From positions 58,411,155 to 58,475,154 of the forward strand of contig CP154956.1 of assembly GCA_039621445.1 (NCBI GenBank): a DNA stretch of 64,000 nucleotides, given 5' to 3'. The translations under genes were made by a program, and so were the position numbers. Below the pieces are notes generated by a model, which saw only the letters and a program-made list of their open reading frames with translations, did not search any database and was not told the DNA's origin. Source of the stretch: Euglena gracilis. Taxonomy: Eukaryota > Euglenida > Euglenophyceae > Euglenales. Below are positions 44,101 to 56,100 of the stretch, piece by piece. Each line of letters begins with the position of its first letter. The first letter of the stretch is position 1.

Positions 44101-47100
44101 GTGCCGGACGGAGAGTGCCGACGGGGGGGGTCGGCGTCCACCACTCTCGGCGGAGAGCTGGTGGGTGAGCTGGGGGGGGGAGGGCAGAGGGGGCTGGCAG
44201 AAACACGGTGTCAGGCCCATTGTGACCGGTCCAGGGTTAAAAGTCAAAGAGGCAGCAAAAGAAATCATAAAATGGTTGGTGCACACAAAAAGTGTTTGCA
44301 AGCTGATGTAAGGCAATGAGATACAGTGGCACCAGTTCAACAAACCGTGGAGAGAGCTGTGTCTCACCGCGGTCTGGATGAGGATGGGGCGTGCACTGCT
44401 GCCACATATGAATGCATGGGAAAAAGAAAATGGGCCTGGCGTCATGCCAGGTGGGAGGGGGCTGGGGGTGCAGGCAGCGCCGATGTAAATTTGTTTCTCC
44501 CGGGTGTTTCCCTGCCTTTCTTTATTTCCTGAAATTTAGAAATGTAATTCTGTGTAATAATGTGGATTTCAACCACAATGGGTGTTATTTCGGAAAGTTG
44601 GGGGTTCGCTGCGAAGAGCATTTGAGCTGCCCCACGGGTATGTCGGTGTGTACTGACGGAAATGAGCTGCAAGAGAAATTTGTCGATGAGAATTAAGGGA
44701 GGGGTAAAAGCAGCGGTTGCAATAAATGGTTGCACTTCAGCAGCCTGAACAAATTTGAAAAAAAAGGGAGGGGGGGGGTCCAAACTTTCTTGAAGACTGG
44801 GGTGGGGGGGGTGGGGGGGGGTTGTGGTGGGTAGTGGGTGGAGGCACAGCCGAGATATGGTTCCCGGGTGCCGGACATAGGGTGGGGGGGTCGGCGTCCA
44901 CCATTCCCGGCGGGGAGCTGGTGGGTGAGCTGGGGGGGGGGGGGCTGGCAGAAACACAGTGCCAGGCTCACTGGAGGATTATGACTGGTCCAAGATCCCA
45001 ATACGAGAGGCAACAAAGAAACCATCATTTGCAGGTGGTGAGCGTAAATATGTTGCGTCTGATGCCAGGTTGCGAGATAAATCAGCACAAATTCAACAAA
45101 CCGTGGAGAGAGCTGTCTCACCCCGGTCTGGATGAGGATGGGGCGTGCACTGGCTGCTACATATGAATGTAGGGGGAAGGGAAATTGGGCCTGGTGTTCT
45201 GCAAGGTGGGAGGGGGCTGGGGGTGCAGGCAGCGCCGATGTAAATTTGTTTCTCCAAGGTGTTCCCCTGCCTTTCTTTACTTTCTGAAATTTAGAAATGT
45301 ATTGTTCTATGTTTTATGTGTTTTTGATTTTTATTTATTTGGGTTCGCTGTGGGTTTGACATTTATGTCACATGACTGACAAAGCTGCTTATTAGCAGCT
45401 GCAATTTGTCACCTTTTCCACTCCTTGCACAATTCAGACTGGAAGGGGTCCCCTTCTTTTTCCCCCCCCGGCGGCCCGCCCCACCGGGGGGGCTCCCGGC
45501 ACGGCCCCCCTTGACCCCATCCAAATCCAAGACATCTCACACAGCACACACACATTGCATGCACACACCCAACCCGAGCTGTGTCTCACCGCTGGAATGT
45601 GCCCACCCCCATGCACATGCCTGCCAAACCTGATGTTCCAATGCCTGTTTTATTTTATTTCTTATGCTTTATGTTTTATGTGAGTTTATACACAGTGGGT
45701 CTTATTGCGGAAATTTGGGGGTTCGCAGCGAAGAGGATTTGGGCTGCCCCACTGGTGTGTTTTGACTGAAATGAGCTGCAAGAGAAATTTGTGGATGAAA
45801 TTTATGCGTAGAATTAAGGAGGGTGTTTAAAGCAGCGGTTGCGTGTAAATGGTCTTGCGTAGAAACTGTTTCATTTCGGCAGCCAGCACCAGATGGATGT
45901 AATGCAGGGAGAGTTTCCTGATAACTTGATTGGTGGGGTATTTGTGCGTGAGTCGGGTGGGTAGTGGGTGGAGGCAGAGTCGGGCAGGGGTCCCGGGTGC
46001 CGGACAGGGGTTGGCAGGGGGGGGGGTGATTAGTGGGCACCATGCTCGGCGGGTGGAGGGGGATGGGCTGGGTGGGGGGGGGGGTGCTGGTGGAAACACG
46101 GCGCCAGGCCCACTGAAAGATTATGACAGGTCCAGGGGGGGGGGGGCAAAATTCCGAGGCAACAAATCAATTTGCTGGTGCACGCAAACCACGTTCGCAT
46201 GCTAATGCCAGGCTGTGAGATAAATCAGCACAGATGCAGCAAACCATGGAGTGAGCTGAGTCTCAAGAGGAAAGGTGGGCCTGGTGTGGGAAATGGCGGG
46301 AGCTGGCGGAGTTGGCTGAGTGGGCCGGTCGCGAACATCGTACGATGATCCCGCCGAGCGCGAAGGGCAGGGAACGGGGCCAGGGCGACGAGGGAGGATA
46401 ACGTCTGCGGCGGTGAACTTCGTACGAGGATCCCGCCGAGCGCGAAGGGCAGGGCGACGGGGGAGGGGGTCGTCTACGGCGGTGAACTTCGTACGATGTG
46501 CAGGCCGTGTGGAACGGCAGGGTTGATGATGAGGGCGATGGGCGAGGTGTCCTGGGGCAAAGGCGAAGTACATCGTACGATGACCTCGCTGCGGGGAACG
46601 GCAGGGAGGGACAGGATGGCGACGAACAAGAAGAGGGTGAGTCGTTGGTGAACTTCGTACGATGACGTCGGGAGGCGGCCCGGGGCGGGGGGTGAATGAG
46701 GGCGTGCCCGCTGGGGGGGCAGAGGCCGGGATGATATGATGGGGGGATGAGGGCGTGCCCGCTGGGGGGCAGAGGCCGGGATGGTATGATGGGGGGATGA
46801 GGGCGTGCCCGCTGGGGGGCAGAGGCCGGGATGGTATGATGGGGGGATGAGGGCGTGCCCGCTGGGGGGCAGGGGCCCGGATGGTATGATGGGGGGATGA
46901 GGGCGTGCCCGCTGGGGGGCAGGGGCCGGGATGGTATGATGGGGTGATGAGGGCGTGCCCGCTGGGGGGCAGGGGCCGGGATGGTATGTTGGGGGGATGA
47001 GGGCGTGCCCGCTGGGGGGCAGAGGCCGGGATGGTATGGGGGGATGAGGGCGTGCCCGCTGGGGGGCAGGGGCCCGGATGGTATGATGGGGGGGTGAGGG

Positions 47101-50100
47101 CGTGCCCGCTGGGGGGCAGGGGCCGGGATGTTATGATGGGGGGATGAGGGCGTGCCCGCTGGGGGGCGGGCAGGGGCCCGGATGGTATGATGGGGTGATG
47201 AGGGCGTGCCCGCTGGGGGGCAGGGGCCGGGATGGTATGATGGGGTGATGAGGGCGTGCCCGCTGGGGGGCAGAGGCCAGGATGGTATGGTGGTGGGATG
47301 AGGGCGTGCCCGCTGGGGGGCAGAGGCCGGGATGGTATGATGGGGTGATGAGGGCGTGCCCGCTGGGGGGCAGAGGCCGGGATGATATGATGGGGTGATG
47401 AGGGTGTGCCCGCTGGGGGGCAGGGGCCCGGATGGTATGATGGGGTGATGAGGGTGTGCCCGCTGGGGGGCAGGGGCCGGGATGTTATGATGGGGGGATG
47501 AGGGCGTGCCCGCTGGGGGGCAGAGGCCGGGATGGTATGATGGGGGGATGAGGGCGTGCCCGCTGGGGGGCAGAGGCCGGGATGTTATGATGGGGTGATG
47601 AGGGCGTGCCCGCTGGGGGGCAGGGGCCGGGATGATGTGATCCTGGCAGGTGGGGGGGGTCCGGACCCCCCCCCCTGCGGGCCAGGAGGGGGGGGGGGGG
47701 GGGGGGGACCCCCCCCCCCACCTAAACAGTGGCGTGGTCCGGGTGACCAATTTTCGGCCCCGGCTGCGGGAAGGCTGCCGCGGGCTTAGGCAACCGGGCC
47801 CACGCTCACTGGTCCGTGGCCCGTACAGAAGCTGGGGTTGGGGCCGGGCCAGGACGGTAGAGCAAATGCCGGCGCTGCTGCCCGGCATGAGCCAAGCACC
47901 CACACAGGGTGGGGGGTGTCTGTCCGGGGGGGGGGTCTGCGTGCCGTGAGGGGCCCCTTCCTGGGTTTCTGCAGCAAGTGCGCAGGGGGGGATCGTGTGG
48001 GTTCGGGGCTGGGGTGATGCTGATTTGAGGGGGGGTGGGGGACGTTTATGGGCACAGTGCCTGGGCGGTGCAAGGCCGTGAAAAATGGGGGGGGGGCAGC
48101 CTGGTGCAGGGGTGGAGGGGTTTGTCTCAGAGGGCTGGTGTCGCCCCGGTCAACCCGGTTGGTGGTACTGTATGATGATGCCAGGGTGTGGCCCGGCACT
48201 CTCAAGGGAAGACTTGCGGGTGGTTATCGCGTAAAGAAATAAGTATTGCAAAAAAAAATTGCCAGGGTTGGGGCTGGTCTCTGAATGCAGGGGCAACTGA
48301 GGGTGGCCAGGTGGCTACTGCGTGAGCACGGGTGTCTTCCGGTGGGGCCTCCGGACGGGGGGGGGGGGGGAGCGCACAAGGAGCGGACGTGCCGTGTCTG
48401 GGTGATTTGGGGGGGGGGCGCGTGCGATCGGTTCCGGGAGGGGGGGGGAATGGGCCGCCGCAGGCTCAGGCGACCGGGCCCGAGCTCATTGGTCCGTGGC
48501 GGGCCAGGACGGTGGAGCGGATGCCGGCGCTGCCGCCCGGCGTGCGCCAAGCACCCACACAGGGTGGAGAGGTGTCTGTCGGGGGGGGGGTCCGCGTGCT
48601 GTGAGGGGCCGTCCCTGGATTTTCGCAGCAGGTGCACGGGGGGGAGGTTGGTTGGGTGGGTTCGGGGCTGAGGTGATGCTGATTTGAGGGGGGGTGGGTG
48701 TTAATGGGCTCAGTGCCTGAATGGTGCAAGGCTGTGAAAAATCAGGGGGGACTTGCGGGTGGTTATCGCGTAAATAAATAAATAAGTAAATAAAAACAGG
48801 GGAGCCTCAGGTTGGGGGTAGGGGTGACTGGAACTGTGCGCTAGCTGGGGGGGGGGGGGCGCAGCTTTTGGTGTGCCTCCGAGGGGTTCTCCATGTAGGA
48901 ATTAACCGCAGGTAACTGTGATTGCAGGTGGGGGATGTTTGGGTGGCTCGAGCAAGCAAAGGCCAGGTAACGGGTTGGGGCTGGTCTTTGAATGCTGGGG
49001 CAGCAGAGGGCAGCCAGGTGGCTATTGTGTTAGCACGGGTGCCGTCCGGTAGGGCCTCCGGATGGGGGGGTGCGCACGATGTGGTGACGTGCCGTGTCTG
49101 GGTGTCCCTCCCTGACGAGTTTCGTGGGTGGCTCCGGTGAAACTTGCCAAGGCGTTGATCATGTGTGGTCTTTGGTTTTTTTGGGGGGGGGTCCTTCGGT
49201 CTTGTGCGCTGGGTTGAGAAAAAAAATTTGGGGGGGGCGCTCCTTTCGGGGGATATGCCTATGCCAGCTTGATGGTTCAGGAATGGCAAGGGCAGTCAAA
49301 TGACCGCGTCTCAGTTGGCGAGTCACGACCTAGCACGCCTCGGTCCCTTGCACGTCAAGTGTTGCCCAGTGTGACTTGGCCAGCAAGCGTGGAAAGCAAC
49401 CTGGGAATGGGTGTTGCCTTTGTCCTTCGGTGGCAGAGGTGATGGGGGTTGGGGGACTGAGGGGCGTATACCAAGCCCTCAGGACTGCGTCGGGCGGCCC
49501 CGAGCCTGGCGCAGTCTTGTCAGGGTACGCTTGCCGGCCGGGAACTTCACGGTCCGGTGTCGCTTGCCCGCCGAGAAGATGTAACGCCGGAAAAAGAGCC
49601 CCCCGTGTGTGACCTGAGTACGTTGTGCCCCGTGGGCGATGGCCGGCCACACGGGGAGGGGGGTTTTTTTTCTGTGTGACCACCCGGTATGCGTTCCGGG
49701 AGGGAGGATCACGATGAGCTCGTGGAGGCTCTCGAGCAGGGCTGGGGCCCCCAGGGGCGATTGCTTCCCCTTAGGGCCGTGGGAGTCCATTTTGGGCCCC
49801 CGGGCGGGGGATGGCGGCCCGCTCCGGGGAAGTCGGGTCGGGTTTTGAGTGTGTGATTGGTGTTCAATCTGCGCCCGGTTTTGGTAGAGCGTGCCTGCTG
49901 GGGCGTTGGGGGGTAGGGTGGTGAAAGGGGAAAAGGCTTGCTGAGCAGCACTGTGAAGCTGAGGCGCTGGTGGGCGGGGTGGAGGGGGGTGTGGCGGCCC
50001 TTGCCCGTTGGACTCTGTGGGGAGGTAGGGAGGAAAAAAGAATTGCTATAGTAAGACTAGTTTACGGGGGTGGGGGGCTGGTGGCTGTTCAAGGTTTACG

Positions 50101-53100
50101 GGGAGGCCCCCCGAGTGTGTGAAGGTGCCCGATGGCACATAGAATCCCACTGTGCGGGGAGGTACTCGAGGTCGGAGGCCGGCCCGGGGTCCCCGGGCCG
50201 AGTGGTGGAAGAGCCAGTGTAGCAGCGGCCCCCCCCTCCACTGGTGGGGCGGAGTGGGGGGAGAGAAGTCCAGGGAGGCCTGATAGGTTCTCCGAGAACA
50301 TGAGGGAAAAGCCTACGAGACCCCTGGATTGGCTGTGGGCTGTCGGAGTTGCCGTCAGGGGCCACGTGGCGCAGTGGGGGGGGGGGCGTTAGGGGCGATA
50401 GGGCACCAATAGCCGAGCGTTGGGGGGAGGGTTGTGTGGCGGGGGGGGGGTCAGCGGTGCTGAAAAAAGGTGGGGGGGCCACCTCATCCCAGGTTTGCCC
50501 GGTTAGCCATGCCTAGGGCACGTTGCCACCTCTCCGCCGAAAATCGGTGAGGCTGGGCGCCGCTGGGGTCCCGGTGGAGAGGCCCTGGCAGGTGGGGGGG
50601 GGGGGGGGGTCCGGGCCCCCCCCTGCGGGCCAGGAGGGTGGGGGGGTGGGGCGAGGACACCCCCCCACCTAAACCATGTACGCCGTCCTTATATCAAACC
50701 CTGCCCCCAAGGTGTTCCCATTCCCGAACCTCGGGCAGTAAAAAAAAAAAGGTAATTTTGGCAACTTTTTTGGATGTTCGCAGCACATTTGCCAAAAAGG
50801 AATTCGTGAAAACGTCCAAAAAACGTCAATTTTTGAACACTTTTTCGGAACCTTCTTCATAGAAAGTGCTATGACAGTGAGTTATTCCCGTCCCTGGGAA
50901 TAGCTCAGGGGGGGATAGCTCGGGGGGCATGGTATTCGGATCAGACATCTGCGGAGAAAGGAGACACTTGTGAAACAGAAACTTGTCTGGCAAACACATT
51001 GTCATTTGGGCATTTTTTCATGAGAAAATTGGCAAACATTTTCACAAAATTGGCAGTTATTTGCATAAAATTGGCAATTATTTGGAGAAAATTGGCAGTT
51101 ATTTAGAGATAATTGACCAGTTAGAGTTGAGAAGCGTGGCAATTATTTTGATCCCGGATACACATTCATTCCGCAACCGGCTGTAAACAGCGGCGACGGC
51201 TGCCCTCAGGTCAGCCAAAACTTATGAGAACAACAAAACTGCAAAACAAGCAGGGTCCCTGGTGGACCCCCCTCCTGGACTTCCTGTGCAGCCTTGGGAC
51301 TGCAATCTTGGGCCTTCCATTGGCAAATTCCAATCTCCTTCCAGCCCAGCTCAAAATGTGGCTGGATGGTAACCAACCAGCCTGGGCCTGGTTGGAACCA
51401 GGCGGAGTTGGCCTGGTTCCAACTCCGCGGGGGTCAGCCAGCAGCCTGTTATCCCGCCCACCCATATTTCCTGGCCAGGCATTATTTTTGAGGCAACTTT
51501 TCAAAAAAAATTAAAAGCATTTTTAAGGGTGTTTCAGTTTCTTTAAGCGTTTTAAAACGTTACTATTTCCAAGCATTATTTCCAAGGGCGGTCCAAGGGC
51601 CATCCTGTTGAATGGGGTGCAAAATCCAAAATCAAAAAATCGAAAATTTTTCGAGTTTGGGCGGATTCACAATTTTCCAGCGACACCAGAAATGATTTTC
51701 CCCCCGGATTTTGGCTTGTGCTTGCCGAGATTTTGTGACTTCATTTTTGCGTGGGTGGACAAAAATTTCGCCAGAATGATTTTGTAAGGTTCAAGGCGTT
51801 TTAAGGTTTTTTTCAGGTTATGAGCAACTTTGGGCGCTTTTAAAAAACAATTTTCCTGTTCCTTGGCTGTGAGGTGGACCCCCCTCCCGAGGTACAGTTG
51901 AGATCAACTTCCTCTGGTTACAGCCAAGCCCTTCTGAGAGCCGTCAGAACATATGGGATGCAAGAGAGTTGAGGGGCTTCTATTAAAAGGGGTGGCTGCA
52001 ACCCGAACCCTCTCTTTGGAGGGGGTATCCCACACCACCCACACCAACCTCAATGACCAGTCACTACATAACTAAGTAACTAGGTAACTAAGTCGCTAAG
52101 TAACACCCTGATGGGCGGCACCTTGCAGGGGGCCTTTATGTTGACGCCCTACGATGAGATTGCTGCCGCATTGCTTAAACCCCCCCCTCCCTAATAGAAG
52201 CACGGGTGCGCTTATAGCGGACTGCCGCCTCTGGTGGCGGGGGGTGTGCTTCTATTTGGACCCTTCCTGCCCTTTTTTGTTGATTTCCTTTAAAAATCTC
52301 ATCAAAATGGGGGGTGTGCTTGTAGTGGACCGCCCTCTTCGACGGCGGGGGGTGCGCTTTTATTTGGACCCTGCGCTTGTAGCGGCCCCGCACTTCTATT
52401 AGGGGGGGGGGGCGGGTTTACTGCTGCATGGCGACACCGCGATGCTGAGGTCAATTGCTGCTTTTGAAGCATTGTGTATGTGTGTGTGTGTGTGTATTTG
52501 CTTGCATGCCACACCATATTATGCAGTGGGAGGTATATCATTTGCTGAACATCTTATTGTGCGGCTTTCTCTGACTACCATGCCCGTGAAGGGACCTCTG
52601 CAGGCTGGCCAAAATCTGTTGTTTTAGGCAGATGCCGCTGGCTGGAACTCTTGAACTGGATGTTTTGTTAGAAAGAAAATCAAACGATGAAGGAAAGGGG
52701 GGTCGAGCAATTCGGTTTACGCCTGAAGAGACACTTCACATGTCGCACTTACGGCATACAATGTCTGTGAGGCCTTCCCTTTTATTCGAATTATTTGATT
52801 AATGTGAAAGGGGGTCTGGGGCGGAGCCAGATCATGGGGGGGGGGGGCACCCCACGGGGGTCAGCCAGGTCAAGCAAATTTCCTTTGAAAATGGTAATTG
52901 GGGGCCCTCGATGCCAAAGGTTTGCTCTAGCACTACCCATTCCAACCCCCCCCCCCCGAAAGTGCCTTCCAACCAATTTGGAATCAGCGTTGTGCTGTTT
53001 GAACAAAAATCATGATTTTTGTGCCCATTTTCTTTTTTGAGTGAACGAGTCCTCGAAAAGCTGACCCCAACGAGCAAAAAAAGCACGGGAAAGCATTTTT

Positions 53101-56100
53101 TATTTGGGCGTTGTTGTTTTTGCGGGGCTTTGCATCACGTTTGCCAGAAATCTGCTTTGAAGAGAACTGTGAATAGAACCGTGAACAGAGAAGAAATGAT
53201 TTCAAGGCAATAAAAAAGACAGCACCCATGAAAAATAGACAAAAGACATAAAATACAACCCAATCTTCAAACCTCATAATCAGGGGTCTTCAAATCTGGA
53301 GTGGCATAGACCCGGAAGAGCTGTTGCATCAGGTCCTGCACTGCCTCCAAGCTGAGGTAGGCGTTGTTTTGGACACTGTCCCACTCGTCACGATGCGAAT
53401 CAAACTGATTTGTAACAGGACTGAAAGAAAAACAGCACGTAAAGAAATAAATGCTGAAGCTCTGCAAAGATTTGTAATTTTAGAATCATGCTGCAAAAAA
53501 AAAAATAACTTGCCGATACGGTGATTAATTTGCACTCATGTTTATCAAATGGAGTGTCCTGATGAAGGGCAATATGAAATCATTCATCTTCATTCAATGT
53601 CAGGTAATTCATCATTTTTATCAGAAACTAGTCACATTGGGCGACCTTCACTGGGCTGCAAGCGAGAGCGTCATCCGGGTGCCGCAAAACTGATAACCAA
53701 GGGGCTTTGGTCAAAAAAGTCAAAACCCTCGCTCTCCAAAACCTTTGCAAAAATTCTTCACTGCGCACAAAAAAAACACCCTCAATGTCCTCCTTTCACC
53801 ACACCGCCACGCAGCCCTCACCGTTGATTTTGTCAATCGTTTTGAATACCGTTGATTGTTATGCACAATGCACAGGGAGCCACCAATTATGAAAACCATC
53901 TGTTGGGGGTCGCCCATTTTCACGGAATTATGTGGGTAGAAAAGCAGTAGGGAGTGGTCCCGGACCCCCCCCCCCGGTCAATCCTCCCCCTAGGCGCAAA
54001 ATGCTGGAGAATATAATACGGGGCTTCAAAGGGTGCCCAAAACTCATGTTTTCAGGTGTCTTTGCACAATTAATCGCCAAAAAGAATCAAAAACATGGTC
54101 TTCCCAGCCAAAGCGCTGGGGAATAAAAATTTCCGTTTCCTGGGGCCACCGTCCTGGAGGGGGGGGGGTTGTCGGGACCAAGCACCTTTGATCACCCACT
54201 TTTTTGGGTCCCACATCGACCTGCATCACCTTTCCGCATTGCCTTTGAGGTCCTCAATAGTGTCAATGGTGCCCCTTCTGCTTTTGCTTTTGATTGCTTT
54301 TGGCCACGTTTGTCGTTTGTCCCTTCTAAGCCACCGTTGGCCCTTTGACCACCGTTGGCTGCTTTTGCCAATTTTAGTCATGTTTGGCCCACTTCTGGCT
54401 GGTTTTTATCACTTTGGCCACAAGCCACTTTTGCTGCTGCGGGTCAATTTTTGGTCTCTTTGCTGCTCCCTATTCCCGATTGAAGGAGCCTCCAATAGTC
54501 GCATCCACGCATCCCTGCATCTGCTTCAGTAGCCTCATGCCCGCATCCGCTCCTTTCCTCCAATACCCACATCCCCGCATCCGCTCCAGAAGCCTCACCC
54601 GCATCCTCACATCCGCCCCAGTAGCGGCACCCGCATCTCCATTGGCCGCACCCCAGCTCCAGTCGCCACACCACTCCAGTAGCCACATCCTCGAATAGTC
54701 GCATGCCCGCATCAGCTCTAGTACCCGCATCCCCACATCCACTCCAATATCACCACCGCATCCCTGCTGCTGAAGTGCCAGCATCCCTGCATCCTGGCGC
54801 AAAATGGGAAAAAAAAAAAAGGTCAAAATGGACCAAAAAGACAAAAAAAACAGGCAAAAAAACAACAATAGTTAACAACAACATCAACAACAACAAATAC
54901 AAAAAAAAGGGCTCAAAACGGCCAAAAAATGGTCAAGGAAAACCAAAAAAATGCCTCAAAAACAGCAAAAAAAAAAAAGACGAAATTGCCAAAAATGGGC
55001 AAAAAAAAAAACAGCCAAAATACATTTTTTTTAAAAAAAAATGGTCAAAAATGAGCAAAAAATGGGGGCGGAAATGACAAAAATGGCCAAAATGTCAAAA
55101 TTCTCTAAATGCAGCCAAAAATGACTGAGAAATGTCGAACATCAACCAAAAAAAAATGCCCGCATTGCCCTGCATCGGAACCCCACCTTTGGCGTCCAAA
55201 ATTCCTGCATCGTCCTGAATTGTCGTGCATCGCCGTGCAGCGTCTACATCGTCGAAGGTGCTTGGTTGGGCCCTCCTCCCTTTCCCAGTTAAACTACCAA
55301 TGCTCACTTGGTTCCCTGCCAGCTAGAATTCCGCCACCCAAATGGCAAAGACAACTCATACAGGAGGATCAAAATTTGGGTGGTGACACTGCACACCTCA
55401 CTGTCATGTACGTTCTGCCCGTGAAAAGTAGTTCAGGCTGCCAGGGCAGAATCCATGCCTAAGGCATGGTGTTAAATGAAAAGAATGCAAAGAAATCTGA
55501 CCTTTTTTTTTTTGAGTGTGATGATCTCTCCTCATCAATTCAGATGCATGTTTCCTGGTCACAAAAATAATCTTCTCATGATGAACTTATCCATCCTTCC
55601 CTGGCAGGCACTAAATTGTACGCGCGCATGCGCACATGAACGCACACACACGCACAAACGCATACACACAGTTAGAGAGATAGAGAGAGAGAGAGAGAGA
55701 CTCACATACAAATGCATAAAATCAAAACATATCTTCCCAGGCCTGAGAACCAAACTGTCAACGGCTCTCCAAAATGAAAATTTGAATCTGGCAGGAAACA
55801 GAGACCTGGAGGGGGGGGGTCCAGCACCCAACTACCTATCCACCCACCCCGGGGGGGGGACCCGGAGGACATATTGCCGGGGGTCAATTTTGGGTTCCAA
55901 AAATTATTTCGACTGTTGAGTTTTTTGGGGTCCCAGGTTCCTCCCTGGGGTCAATCCGTACCCCCTTGGCAGGTGGGTAGGGGTCAAGGGGGGGGGTGGC
56001 ATCTGAAGATGTCGCACCTTATGTCGAACATTCACCTCAACCCTCGGGGGGGGGGGGGGGCACCCCCCGGGTCACCAAACTAAACAGAAATAAGAACTAG

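Larger units (their letters stand above)
38200..53272 (-). other. 15-kb repeat-filled intron of the HBP5-like gene
   Basis: Between exon 53420-53273 (donor GAG|GTTTGA) and exon 38199-38048 (acceptor TTTCGCAG|GTT), both phase 0. Most of 40240-50690 is G-rich on the plus strand, so the transcript would be C-rich. It holds the arrays listed separately plus unique filler at 49150-50580 (no gene seen) and 50690-52170 (AT-rich). An AT-rich block at about 51570-51640 shares the CCCATTCAA/GGGCGGTCC words of the 25065-25373 family in inverted orientation. Confidence 0.85.

Noticed and set aside
46692-47640. CRISPR-like array
   Set aside because: Direct tandem 50-bp units with no unique spacers, in a eukaryotic intron.
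46263-47903. 546-codon minus-strand open frame rich in Pro, His and Ser
   Set aside because: It is read through a 50-bp tandem repeat that lacks stops. The period is not a multiple of three and there is no domain or exon context.
51475-51600. Single CAGGCATTATTTTTGAGG motif resembling the left end of the 57635 element
   Set aside because: No matching right end or target duplication was found within several kb, so an intact element is not supported.
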